Source: Chryseobacterium senegalense (lineage in GTDB: Bacteria > Bacteroidota > Bacteroidia > Flavobacteriales > Weeksellaceae). From it: a stretch of DNA of 64,000 nucleotides. A model generated the notes under the pieces. The model saw nothing but the letters and a program-made list of their open reading frames with translations, did no database searches and was not told where the DNA came from. Of this stretch, positions 36,646 to 45,045 are shown piece by piece (the first letter of the stretch is position 1; each line of letters opens with the position of its first letter). Both the position numbers and the translations under genes were made by a program. The stretch lies in assembly GCA_001403755.1 (NCBI GenBank), contig CYUH01000012.1, positions 1 through 64,000 of the forward strand. The letters run 5' to 3'.

Positions 36646-36720
36646 CGGGGCGTAGCGTAGTCCGGTCATCGCGCCTGGTTTGGGACCAGGAGGTCGCAGG
36701 TTCGAATCCTGCCGCCCCGA
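36646..36720 (+). tRNA. tRNA-Pro(TGG)
   Basis: 75 bases. The acceptor stem CGGGGCG pairs with CGCCCCG, the anticodon stem CCTGG/CCAGG encloses loop TTTGGGA with anticodon TGG (36681-36683), and the T arm is GCAGGTTCGAATCCTGC. The discriminator is A, and CCA is not encoded. Confidence 0.96.
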
Positions 36721-36732
36721 CTTATTTTTCAC

Positions 36733-36756
36733 AAATTCCTTCGGGAATTTTTTATT
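36733..36756 (+). terminator. Hairpin with U-tract between tRNA-Pro and tRNA-Arg
   Basis: AAATTCC (36733-36739), a TTCG loop, GGAATTT (36744-36750), then a T-rich run. It looks like a weak terminator or a processing hairpin within the tRNA transcript. Confidence 0.55.
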
Positions 36757-36766
36757 TTCACTTCTA

Positions 36767-36840
36767 GGGTGCGTAGCTCAGCTGGATAGAGCATCTGCCT
36801 TCTAAGCAGACGGTCTCAGGTTCGAATCCTGACGCGCTCA
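36767..36840 (+). tRNA. tRNA-Arg(TCT)
   Basis: 74 bases. The acceptor stem GGGTGCG pairs with CGCGCTC using two G-T pairs. The anticodon stem TCTGC/GCAGA encloses loop CTTCTAA with anticodon TCT (36801-36803), and the T arm is TCAGGTTCGAATCCTGA. The discriminator is A, and CCA is not encoded. Confidence 0.95.
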
Positions 36841-36850
36841 CCATTATTTT

Positions 36851-36878
36851 AAACCTCGATTATTTCGAGGTTTTTTTA
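36851..36878 (+). terminator. Terminator of the tRNA cluster
   Basis: AAACCTCGA (36851-36859) pairs with TCGAGGTTT (36865-36873) and is followed by a T run. Confidence 0.85.
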
Positions 36879-36892
36879 TTTAATGAAACTGC

Positions 36893-36922
36893 ATAAAAAA
36901 AACACCGAATATCAGTGTTTTT
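36893..36922 (-). terminator. Terminator of the OstA/LptA-like gene
   Basis: AAAAACAC (36898-36905) pairs with GTGTTTTT (36915-36922), with a T-run on the minus strand, 23 bases beyond the gene's stop. Confidence 0.7.
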
Positions 36923-36945
36923 ATGTTGTTTTAAAGCTGAAAATA

Positions 36946-38682
36946 TTATTTCCTCACCCTTTTGGGCTTCTTGGCCTCTTCTTTCAGTTTTGCATCATCT
37001 ATCGCTTTCTGCGCCGCATTGTATAATGCGTCATCAGACTCGTATTTCACTTCTTCGTAGTCAGGAGTATCCAGGAAGATATCCTCCCACTTTCTTAGCC
37101 GATCTTTGGTATTCCAATTGAAATCGGGGAAAAAGCGTTTCTCCCGAGAGATTTGGCTGATCGGAAAGGTATCTACATTTGCTCCTACATTGCAAGTGAT
37201 GATTTGGACTTTATTTTCTTCAAATTCAGCTTCAATGGTTCCACAGGTAGACAAGGACACTCCGATTCTTTCGGTTTCTTTGGTTTTCTCATTCTGATCA
37301 TCCGCGTAGGTGATTGCTTGGGCATTTCCGATCACTTTTGCTAGTTGAATTTTGTTCTCTTTGTAGTAAACGGTCATTAGTTTTCCTTTCACCTGATTGA
37401 ACTCGTCCTTTAAGTTAAGTGAGTCGGCTTTACTGATCGCAAAGGCATTCCCTACTACTTTTAAGGAATCAATGTACTCGTTTTGGGTATCGAAATAGGC
37501 CTCTATCTTATCTCCCGTGATCTGTTTCTCTCCACTCCACGCGATAGGTTTCCCGAAGAGATGCATGATTCCGTCGGTTTCATTAAAGCTTAAAGAATCT
37601 GCGCGAACCTGAATATTGGACTTGAACATCCTCGCTTTCCGATACGCACGGAGGAAACTTTTCTTTTTGAGCGGGTCGGTTGCGTCAATCTTTTGATAGG
37701 CAAGGATCTTTTGTGCGGAAAAATACATGGAATCCTTCTCCAAAATCTTCACTGCATACGGTCGATCAGTCATCATGGCTGAATCTTTCTTCTCGAAAAT
37801 CTCCCCATAACCGCCTTTCATAAAGCGTCTTTCTTTAGGATCACGCAGCGTAACATTGCCTTTGGCCCTACCAAAACCTGTAATTTGATTGAAGTACATA
37901 TCATCTCCCGTAAGGATTTTACCATTATAGTTAATCCTGGAATTTTTCTTGAGGTACACTTCTTTGGAATTCATATTGTACGAACCTCTTTCGGTGTACA
38001 CTTGATTTGCCGGATTTTGCTTATTAGTAATGGTAGTTGGACCAAAGAAATCCGCAGTATTGGTGTTTTGGTTTTGTTTTATGTTGGTTCCTTCCACCGT
38101 ATATTCGGGGTTGTTGATTTTCACATTACCGGTGAAATCGATCATTTTAGAGCTGAGATCGTAGGTAGCGGATTTGGTGTACATCACATTGCTAGCGTCC
38201 GAAATAGTTCCTCCGGTGTTGAAATAGGCTTTATTGGAAATCCTGTCGTAGTAGAGTGTTTCGGTTTTTATGGTCTGTTTTGGGTCTGTAAGGACTACAT
38301 TTTTCTTAGCCACTCCTTTTTGGGAGTTACCGTCGTATTCCATTTCTCCAGCTGTAATTACGGATCCATCGGCGTTTTGTAATTTCACATTGCCTATGGC
38401 TTTCACAAAATTCTGTTCTTCATAGAAAATTACTTCATCTGCGCTGAGCAAAGAGCCTTGATGCTCGAACTGAACATTGCCTGAAAAATATGGATTTCCA
38501 TTATACTTTTCTGGAGTTTTCTGAAAGAAATCTGAATGGATGAGACGCACCTTTTGCCCTTGTGAAGCATTCTGTGCATTTTTGAAATAAGGATCTTTCA
38601 CCAAAGGATCTTTTGGCGACGTGATAATCTGTGAAAAAGCATTCGCACTGATTAACATTAACAAGACGAAAAAGTTCTTCAT
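36946..38682 (-). CDS. OstA/LptA-family lipopolysaccharide transport protein
   Basis: The 578-residue exported protein has a signal peptide (MKNFFVLLMLISANAFSQ, residues 1-18). It is followed by repeated OstA/LptA-like beta-strand units (YFSGNVQFEHQGSLLSADEV, FVKAIGNVKLQNADGSVITA, MIDFTGNVKINNPEYTVEG). It is much longer than proteobacterial LptA (about 185) and has a Lys-rich C-terminus, a form seen in Bacteroidota. It is likely to be part of the periplasmic bridge or outer-membrane side of LPS export. Its ATG shares one base with the stop codon of the upstream Fur-family gene (TAATG), so translation is probably coupled. Confidence 0.85.
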   Translation of the reverse strand: MKNFFVLLMLISANAFSQIITSPKDPLVKDPYFKNAQNASQGQKVRLIHSDFFQKTPEKYNGNPYFSGNVQFEHQGSLLSADEVIFYEEQNFVKAIGNVKLQNADGSVITAGEMEYDGNSQKGVAKKNVVLTDPKQTIKTETLYYDRISNKAYFNTGGTISDASNVMYTKSATYDLSSKMIDFTGNVKINNPEYTVEGTNIKQNQNTNTADFFGPTTITNKQNPANQVYTERGSYNMNSKEVYLKKNSRINYNGKILTGDDMYFNQITGFGRAKGNVTLRDPKERRFMKGGYGEIFEKKDSAMMTDRPYAVKILEKDSMYFSAQKILAYQKIDATDPLKKKSFLRAYRKARMFKSNIQVRADSLSFNETDGIMHLFGKPIAWSGEKQITGDKIEAYFDTQNEYIDSLKVVGNAFAISKADSLNLKDEFNQVKGKLMTVYYKENKIQLAKVIGNAQAITYADDQNEKTKETERIGVSLSTCGTIEAEFEENKVQIITCNVGANVDTFPISQISREKRFFPDFNWNTKDRLRKWEDIFLDTPDYEEVKYESDDALYNAAQKAIDDAKLKEEAKKPKRVRK

Positions 38683-39155
38683 TAATCTTTTTTGGTACCG
38701 TAGAAATAAAGTGAGTGAGAATCAATAGTTACGCCAAATGCACTTTCAATGGATTCTTTAATACCCTGAATTCTCGGATCACAGAACTCGATAATTTCTT
38801 CGATTTCCTTGTCGGAATCTTTCTTGTAAATCACCAAATGATCGTGTTGTTTATCAAAATATGATTTTTCGTAAGACGAGGATGTAAGGGTTTTCTCACC
38901 AAATTGATGCTTGCGTATAAGACCAGCGTCGAGAAAGATTTCGATGGTATTATAGATCGTAGCTTTGGAAACGTGATACTTTTTTTGCATCATGAGGAGG
39001 TAAAGATCGTCCACATTGAAGTGATGCTCCATATTGTATATTTCTTCCAAAATGGTGTACCGTTCGGGCGTATTTCTAAAACCTTTTTCTAGGAGGTAAT
39101 GTCTTAAAACCTCTTTTATCGTTGTTATATTAAGTTCTTTCTGTTTAGTGTCCAT
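38682..39155 (-). CDS. Fur-family metal-dependent transcriptional repressor
   Basis: The 157-residue cytosolic DNA-binding protein has a winged-helix domain (about 10-90: GFRNTPERYTILEEIYNMEHHFNVDDLYLLM ... VSKATIYNTIEIFLDAGLI) characteristic of Fur/Zur/PerR. The C-terminal dimerisation domain has HDHLVIYKK and EIIEFCDPRI. The HDH motif for the regulatory metal is present. Only the single Cys of FCDP is seen where many Fur proteins carry CxxC, so a structural zinc site is not obvious. The exact metal (Fe, Zn, Mn) cannot be assigned. It is co-transcribed with the OstA/LptA-like gene; TAAATTTG on the minus strand at 39171-39178 is a candidate promoter. Confidence 0.9.
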   Translation of the reverse strand: MDTKQKELNITTIKEVLRHYLLEKGFRNTPERYTILEEIYNMEHHFNVDDLYLLMMQKKYHVSKATIYNTIEIFLDAGLIRKHQFGEKTLTSSSYEKSYFDKQHDHLVIYKKDSDKEIEEIIEFCDPRIQGIKESIESAFGVTIDSHSLYFYGTKKD

Positions 39156-39218
39156 TGAAAAAATTATCTACAAATTTATTGATTTTATTCTAAATGAAAA
39201 TCGGTGAACCAACCACTA

Positions 39219-39249
39219 AAAAAATTCCCGGCAAGAACCGGGAAAAATT
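39219..39249 (-). terminator. Terminator of kup
   Basis: TTCCCGG (39225-39231) pairs with CCGGGAA (39238-39244) around CAAGAA, and the minus strand continues with a T run. Confidence 0.85.
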
Positions 39250-39251
39250 TG

Positions 39252-41243
39252 TTAAGCGTCGTAATGTTTAAAATTGACTTGCTGAATTCTTTTGGTAACA
39301 ATTGTTTGATCCAGCAATGGTGCGGATTCAACAACAACATTGTGTGGCGAAACTCCCCATGCTTTGAAATCGTCACTACCGATATATTTCACAAAATGGT
39401 AAATACTTAAGGTCAATTTTTCTTTCACCGTTAATAAAGTATCGTTAATATAGGTGTTATCAATAATAACATACTTCAAATCTGGTGGGATATTGTGGAT
39501 TCTAAGCGACGGATGACTGCTTCGGGAAGGTATTGTACCTTCTTGCATCATATCCTCTAAAACCTGATCGAAATAATCGTTGATTCGTCGATCAATCTTA
39601 AAACCAAGTAGGAAATTAATTCGGTAAATCGTACCCGGCATAATTTCATCAATCGTATATTTAAAAGTAAAAGGATCTTCCTGATTGATAATATTCAGAA
39701 TAAAATAATGATCTGCTCGCTTCGGTTGCTTTCGAAGAATGGAATAAATGATTTTCGCTTCAATTTCATCTTCTTTTTTAGCACGGCTAAGAAAAGCAAG
39801 ATTTGTCGCATATTTAGGAATTGTTTCATCGAGTTTTAAATCTTTAATGATCGAAACATATTTTTCCAGTTTTACGAATTTGATGAATTTAGCTTTAATT
39901 AATCTACCGTTATACCAAGCATACATGCAAACCGCAATGAAACCGCCAAGCGCTACTGTAAGCCAACCTCCATCGAAGAATTTGATGACATTGGCATAAA
40001 AGAAACCAAGTTCAATAAACAAATAAACGGCAATAAAACAGATGGCAAAAACCTTGTTTACGCGAGTTCTGCTGAGCCAAAAGAACAACAGTAGCGTCGT
40101 CATAATCATCGTGATAGTAATGGTAAGTCCGTACGCTGCTTCCATCGATTCGGAATGCTGAAAATACATTACTACGATAAAACACAGCACCATAAGTCCC
40201 CAATTGATTCTCGGGATATACATTTGTCCTTTAACTCCGGACGGATAATCAATTTGCTGATTTGGCCAGAAGGAAATCGACATTGCTTCCGAAAACATCG
40301 TAAAGGATCCTGTAATTACAGATTGACTGGCAATAATTGCTGCTGCAGTTGCCAAAATAACTCCGGGCAAAATAGCCCAAACCGGCATGATACCAAACAT
40401 TGGATTGATTCCTTCCGCTACTTGATGATAATTATCCAGCAGCCAAGCTCCCTGACCGAGATAATTCAGGATGAGCATCATTTTTACAAAAGCCCAACTC
40501 ACCCGGATATTTTTTATTCCGCAATGCCCAAGATCAGAATAAAGCGCTTCTGCACCGGTAGTACAAAGAAAAACCGCTCCCATAATGACGATGGCACTTG
40601 GTGAATGAGTAATTAAATTATACGCGTAATAGGGATTAAATGCCTTGAAAATTTCGATATGATCGAAAATGTGCATTCCACCGAAAATTCCTAAAACAAG
40701 GAACCAAAGAACCATCACCGGACCGAAAAACTTCCCGATAGAAGCCGTTCCGAATTGCTGAATGAAAAAGACGACCGCCAAAATAATCATGGTAATCGCA
40801 ACAACAGGCGTATTCGGACTATAAATTTTTAAACCTTCCACGGCAGACATCACTGTTAAAGAAGGCGTTATCACACTGTCTGCCACCAATGTGGATGCCC
40901 CAATAATCGCCACGACATACAGCCATTTTTTCTTGAGCCTTTTAACTAAAGAGTACAAAGAAAGTATTCCACCTTCCCCTTTATTATCCGCCCGAAGTGC
41001 GATAACGACATATTTAATGGTGGTTTGCAACGTAAGAGTCCAAATAATACATGAAAGCGCTCCTTCAATATACTCATCGAAAGGTAAATTGCCCCCTTCT
41101 CTTCTTGCGTTCACAATCGCTTTCATTACATAAAGCGGCGAGGTACCAATATCTCCGAAAACAATTCCAAGTGAAACCAGCACTCCCATTGCAGTGAGTT
41201 TCTTCGTGTCAAAATGATGACCACCTTCTGTTGCTTCTGCCAT
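39252..41243 (-). CDS. kup: KUP/HAK potassium uptake transporter
   Basis: The 663-residue inner-membrane K+/H+ symporter shows the family N-terminal signature GVLVSLGIVFGDIGTSPLYV (about 17-36) and GEGGILSLYSLV (about 89). About 12 transmembrane helices run to roughly residue 430, and a C-terminal cytosolic domain follows (430-663, ending VVVESAPLLDQTIVTKRIQQ). This length and layout are normal for Kup. It is a single gene ended by a strong terminator. Confidence 0.95.
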   Translation of the reverse strand: MAEATEGGHHFDTKKLTAMGVLVSLGIVFGDIGTSPLYVMKAIVNARREGGNLPFDEYIEGALSCIIWTLTLQTTIKYVVIALRADNKGEGGILSLYSLVKRLKKKWLYVVAIIGASTLVADSVITPSLTVMSAVEGLKIYSPNTPVVAITMIILAVVFFIQQFGTASIGKFFGPVMVLWFLVLGIFGGMHIFDHIEIFKAFNPYYAYNLITHSPSAIVIMGAVFLCTTGAEALYSDLGHCGIKNIRVSWAFVKMMLILNYLGQGAWLLDNYHQVAEGINPMFGIMPVWAILPGVILATAAAIIASQSVITGSFTMFSEAMSISFWPNQQIDYPSGVKGQMYIPRINWGLMVLCFIVVMYFQHSESMEAAYGLTITITMIMTTLLLFFWLSRTRVNKVFAICFIAVYLFIELGFFYANVIKFFDGGWLTVALGGFIAVCMYAWYNGRLIKAKFIKFVKLEKYVSIIKDLKLDETIPKYATNLAFLSRAKKEDEIEAKIIYSILRKQPKRADHYFILNIINQEDPFTFKYTIDEIMPGTIYRINFLLGFKIDRRINDYFDQVLEDMMQEGTIPSRSSHPSLRIHNIPPDLKYVIIDNTYINDTLLTVKEKLTLSIYHFVKYIGSDDFKAWGVSPHNVVVESAPLLDQTIVTKRIQQVNFKHYDA

Positions 41244-41319
41244 TATTCAGTTTTAAATATTTCGCAAATTTAGATTAAAAAGTCATTCAGCAATGATTTT
41301 TTTATACATAATATAAACT

Positions 41320-41347
41320 TAAAAAACTCCCTTTCAGGAGTTTTTAT
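41320..41347 (-). terminator. Terminator of the PDH E1 beta gene
   Basis: AAAAACTCC (41322-41330) pairs with GGAGTTTTT (41337-41345) around CTTTCA. It lies directly after the gene's stop codon on the minus strand. Confidence 0.8.
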
Positions 41348-41349
41348 TT

Positions 41350-42333
41350 TTAAGCTTTGATGTACAATGCATTTTTTATTTCTTCTTTCACTTTTTCAAG
41401 TTTCGGGAACCATTCCGCAAATAATGCAGCCGAATAAGGCGCAGGTGCATCAGGTGTTGTAATCCTTTTAATTGGAGCATCAAGATAATCAAAAGCTTTC
41501 TGCTGAACCATATAGGTGATTTCTGAAGAAACAGAACCGAAAGGCCAAGCTTCTTCCAAAATTACTAAGCGATTGGTCTTTTTTACAGAAGCAATAACGG
41601 TATCAAAATCCAACGGACGCACTGTTCTCAGATCGATTACTTCCACGGAGATACCTTCTTTCTCCAAATCTTCAGCGGCTTGCATCGCTAGTTTCATAAT
41701 TTTACCAAAAGAAACCAAAGTAACATCTTTACCTTCTTTTTTAATATCCGCTTTTCCGATTGGAAGATAATATTCTTCGTCAGGAATTTCCATTTTATCA
41801 CCATACATCTGTTCGGATTCCATGAAGATTACCGGATCATTATCCTGGATTGCAGATTTCAAAAGACCTTTTGCATCATAGGGGTTAGAAGGTACAATTA
41901 CCTTTAAACCTGGTATATTTGCAAACCAACCTTCTAGAGCTTGGGAGTGTGTTGCTCCTAACTGACCAGCTGATGCGGTAGGCCCACGGAAAACGATTGG
42001 GCAGTTCCACTGTCCACCACTCATTTGACGAATCTTAGCGGCATTGTTGATAATTTGATCAATTCCTACTAATGAGAAATTAAAGGTCATATATTCTACA
42101 ATTGGGCGATTACCATTCATTGCAGATCCTACCGCAATACCTGTGAAACCCAACTCGGCAATCGGAGTATCTATCACTCTTTTAGGGCCAAATTCATCGA
42201 GCATACCTTTTGATGCTTTATACGCACCGTTATATTCCGCAACCTCTTCACCCATTAAATAAATTGATGAGTCTTTGCGCATTTCCTCGCTCATTGCTTG
42301 TGCAATTACTTCTCTAAAAGTATATTCTGCCAT
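41350..42333 (-). CDS. pdhB: Pyruvate dehydrogenase E1 component, beta subunit
   Basis: The 327-residue product starts at the ATG at 42333 (MAEYTFREVIAQAMSEEMRK); the 15 extra in-frame codons upstream contain the promoter and are rejected. The transketolase pyrimidine domain (about 4-180) has LMGEEVAEYNGAYKASKGM and DTPIAELGFTGIAVG with the Glu that contacts thiamine diphosphate. The transketolase C-terminal domain (about 195-315) has VIDLRTVRPLDFDTV and LEEAWPFGSVSSEI. It works with an alpha subunit encoded elsewhere; no alpha, E2 or E3 gene is adjacent. TACTTTTG on the minus strand (42356-42363) is a promoter candidate. Confidence 0.92.
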   Translation of the reverse strand: MAEYTFREVIAQAMSEEMRKDSSIYLMGEEVAEYNGAYKASKGMLDEFGPKRVIDTPIAELGFTGIAVGSAMNGNRPIVEYMTFNFSLVGIDQIINNAAKIRQMSGGQWNCPIVFRGPTASAGQLGATHSQALEGWFANIPGLKVIVPSNPYDAKGLLKSAIQDNDPVIFMESEQMYGDKMEIPDEEYYLPIGKADIKKEGKDVTLVSFGKIMKLAMQAAEDLEKEGISVEVIDLRTVRPLDFDTVIASVKKTNRLVILEEAWPFGSVSSEITYMVQQKAFDYLDAPIKRITTPDAPAPYSAALFAEWFPKLEKVKEEIKNALYIKA

Positions 42334-42355
42334 AATTTTTGAAAAATTTAGAGTA

Positions 42356-42363
42356 CAAAAGTA
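42356..42363 (-). promoter_or_regulatory. TAnnTTTG element before pdhB
   Basis: TACTTTTG on the minus strand ends 22 bases before the pdhB ATG. Confidence 0.5.
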
Positions 42364-42397
42364 AAGTTTTTTTCGCAAATTTTCGGGCGGAATGGGA

Positions 42398-42430
42398 CAA
42401 AAAAAAGCAACTCTTTCGAATTGCTTGCTT
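42398..42430 (-). terminator. Terminator of the DUF2147 gene
   Basis: AAGCAA (42405-42410) pairs with TTGCTT (42421-42426), and the minus strand then runs into a T7-8 tract. Confidence 0.65.
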
Positions 42431-42450
42431 TTATTGTTGAAATAATTCTG

Positions 42451-42870
42451 TTATTTCACTGCCTGCCAAGTTTGGCTTCTTCCGATTAGTGAAAATCCAA
42501 TATAACCTCTAACATTCAATTTATCCCCTTCTCTGGAAATGTTGCACTTGTAAGTTTTTCCCGTTTTAGGATCGGTAATGGTTCCTCCTGTGAATTCATT
42601 ACCTTCTTTTTTCAATCCTCTCACGATTTCCATACCCAAAAGTGGTTTATTTTTTCTATCGTCTTTACAATCTACACAATTTGGATTAGCAGGTTTTATC
42701 AAAAGTTGAGAGATTTTCCCGTAGTATTTACCATCAGATTTTTTGTAAATCTCTACAATAGATTTTGCTTGACCAGTTTCATCATCGATGGTTTTCCATT
42801 TCCCTTCGATTTGTGCATACGATAGTGTTGCGAAAAATAAGGCAACGAAAGCGAAAATTATCTTTTTCAT
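42451..42870 (-). CDS. Exported DUF2147-family protein
   Basis: The 139-residue product starts at the ATG at 42870 (MKKIIFAFVALFFATLSYAQ), a clean signal peptide; the longer frame is rejected. The mature part has the family pattern: IEGKWKTIDDETGQAKSIVE, NPNCVDCKDDRKNKPLLGM with a CxxC pair, IVRGLKKEGNEFTGGTITDPKTGKTYKC and LNVRGYIGFSLIGRSQTW. This is a small periplasmic lipocalin-like beta protein of unknown role. It stands alone with its own terminator. Confidence 0.88.
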   Translation of the reverse strand: MKKIIFAFVALFFATLSYAQIEGKWKTIDDETGQAKSIVEIYKKSDGKYYGKISQLLIKPANPNCVDCKDDRKNKPLLGMEIVRGLKKEGNEFTGGTITDPKTGKTYKCNISREGDKLNVRGYIGFSLIGRSQTWQAVK

Positions 42871-43008
42871 AAGATTAATTATTTTTAAATTTTTAGTTTG
42901 ATAAATGTAACTAAAAAAAGTTAAAAACAAAATTTTAAATTATTCACAACATACTAATGATTGTATTTAGGAAATTCTGGAAATCTAAACACTTCAAAAT
43001 TATTTTGA

Positions 43009-44931
43009 TTAATGAAGTTTACGGTTGATGACCCGATTCATATAATCTTGGTACCATGCCTTACTCTTCATCATTCCCAAATAAATCTCCGGATTTTTCA
43101 CTTTTCCGAGAAGGTTTTTTTCGTAGCCCAAATCTCTGATGTCATAAATTCCCGTAAAATCTTTCCCATCAAACAAGTAAATGTAATTGCCAATCATAAA
43201 CTGCTCTACTCCACTGGAATTTACAATTAGATAATCTTCTTTCTTCTCCGAAACCAAGCTTCTTCCCCAACTTCTGAATTTTTTATTGTAACCCATCAGG
43301 TCGGCTAACGTTGGGTAAATATCCATTTGTTGCGCAGGTTCGGTAATCTCACCTTTCAATTGATATTTGGTATTCGGCGAATAAAACAAAATCGGAATCG
43401 CAAAACGATTCATCGCTTTTTCATATTCCGGATAAGCAATCTGGTTGGTATGATCGGCTACCACAACGAAAATTGTATTTTGGTACCAAGGCATTTTTTT
43501 AGCCGTTTCGAAGAATTTTTTCAATGCAAAATCGGTGTAACCAATTGGTTCATGGATTTCCAGCGGACCTTTTTTGAACTTCCCTTTGTATTTATCCGGA
43601 ATTTTGAAAGGATGGTGCGAGGAGACAGAAAACATGGTCGCCATGAAAGGATTTTTTTTTGCGTTTAAGGTTTTAGCAAAATATTGAAAAAAAGGTTCAT
43701 CCCAAATCCCCCACATTCCATCAAAATCGGCATCATTATTATATTCCGTTTTCCCATAATAATGTTTGAAACCCAAAATATTTCCAAAACCAAGAAATCC
43801 CATTGATCCATTTGGCGCACCATGAAAAAACGAAGTATCATAACCCATTTCGTTTGCAACCGTAACAATCGACTGGATTTTCTGGTTGGAATATGGCGAA
43901 CTGGTAAAAGCATCTTTCAAACTCGGAATCCCCGCCAACACAGAACTCATCCCATGGATTGACTGTCTACCATTGGCAAATGCATTCGTGGCGATCAAAC
44001 TATGTGTTGCCAAACTATCGAAAAAAGGTGTGTAAGAAACAAAATTCTTAATCTTTGTATTCTTATTAAATGCTCCGGAATATTCTTTCCCAAAACTTTC
44101 AATGATAAAGATCACCACATTGGGTTTCGGCTCCACATTTTCTCGTGGATACATTTTATAGGGTTGAATATTTTTCTCAATAAAATCCTCATTTACAAAA
44201 TGAACTTCCCGGAAATTATTCGTATTCATCGTTCGGAAAAACGAGAAAACACTGTTCAAAACTACATTTGCTTGCAGCGGATTTTTTACATGTCGGTTGG
44301 CATCCACCAGATTAATTGGTCTTGTGGAATGTTTAAAATCTCCACGAATTCCGCCCACGACAAGCGCTGCAACAATGCATAAATTCAATACTGAAAAAAC
44401 AAAATATTTCCACTTCTTCTCCAGTTTCTGTTCCTCAACTTTCACTTTTTTATAAAGAAAAATCCAGAAAGCCATCAAGATAGTGAACCATACAATTACA
44501 AATGGATGTTCCACGACCGAAACCATGAATACCTTTCCGATATTATCCTCATGTTTTGCCACATTCAAAGCTGCCGTGGTGAGCCGTGCCTGCGAAAATC
44601 GGTAATAAATAAAATCCCCGAAATTCATTCCGTACGCAATTCCGTTGGTTATAAAATAAAGATAAAAGAGAAATTTCTGATAATTTTTTTTCGTGTTAAT
44701 AATCAGTGGAAGCAAACTAAGCAAAATAAAAAGAGAATTCACATATAAAATCGCTGTGGTGTCGAACGCTGTTCCGTGATAAGAAATACTGAAATAATCC
44801 GATAAGGAATCAATCGGAATAAGTTTTCGGTTAAAAAACCAAAAGAGAAAACGCGCAATCTGATAAAAGAAAAACGCCAAAAACAATCTATAAAAAAGAG
44901 CAAAAACCTCTTGTAATCTTATATCTTTCAT
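43009..44931 (-). CDS. LtaS-like membrane sulfatase-family enzyme (phosphoglycerol/phosphoethanolamine-type transferase)
   Basis: The 640-residue inner-membrane protein has five transmembrane helices in the first about 215 residues (near 10-30, 60-78, 85-105, 135-155, 165-185). It is followed by a periplasmic sulfatase-fold domain (about 260-600). VVIFIIESFGKEYSG holds a metal-binding Glu, NGRQSIHGMSSVLAG places a Ser where LtaS-type enzymes have the nucleophilic Thr, and VVVADHTNQ and FSVSSHHPF supply other metal ligands. In Gram-negatives such proteins modify lipids or glycans with phospho-groups; the donor and acceptor here are unknown. It is monocistronic. Confidence 0.88.
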   Translation of the reverse strand: MKDIRLQEVFALFYRLFLAFFFYQIARFLFWFFNRKLIPIDSLSDYFSISYHGTAFDTTAILYVNSLFILLSLLPLIINTKKNYQKFLFYLYFITNGIAYGMNFGDFIYYRFSQARLTTAALNVAKHEDNIGKVFMVSVVEHPFVIVWFTILMAFWIFLYKKVKVEEQKLEKKWKYFVFSVLNLCIVAALVVGGIRGDFKHSTRPINLVDANRHVKNPLQANVVLNSVFSFFRTMNTNNFREVHFVNEDFIEKNIQPYKMYPRENVEPKPNVVIFIIESFGKEYSGAFNKNTKIKNFVSYTPFFDSLATHSLIATNAFANGRQSIHGMSSVLAGIPSLKDAFTSSPYSNQKIQSIVTVANEMGYDTSFFHGAPNGSMGFLGFGNILGFKHYYGKTEYNNDADFDGMWGIWDEPFFQYFAKTLNAKKNPFMATMFSVSSHHPFKIPDKYKGKFKKGPLEIHEPIGYTDFALKKFFETAKKMPWYQNTIFVVVADHTNQIAYPEYEKAMNRFAIPILFYSPNTKYQLKGEITEPAQQMDIYPTLADLMGYNKKFRSWGRSLVSEKKEDYLIVNSSGVEQFMIGNYIYLFDGKDFTGIYDIRDLGYEKNLLGKVKNPEIYLGMMKSKAWYQDYMNRVINRKLH

Positions 44932-45032
44932 CCAAAAATTCTAAAAAAACTGTGCAAAGTTACATTAAATTCACTTTTCGTTAATAAATAGTTTTTTCAG
45001 GAAATTGAAGAGGAAAATTTTAATAAAAACCC

Positions 45033-45040
45033 TATTTTTG
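45033..45040 (+). promoter_or_regulatory. TAnnTTTG element directly before pssA
   Basis: TATTTTTG ends 5 bases before the ATG at 45046, the same spacing as at pnuC, again implying a leaderless or nearly leaderless transcript. Confidence 0.5.
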
Positions 45041-45045
45041 CTCCT

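Noticed and set aside
37885..38382. 165-codon plus-strand frame
   Set aside because: Antisense to the OstA/LptA-like gene; hydrophobic composition comes from the repeated strands on the coding strand.
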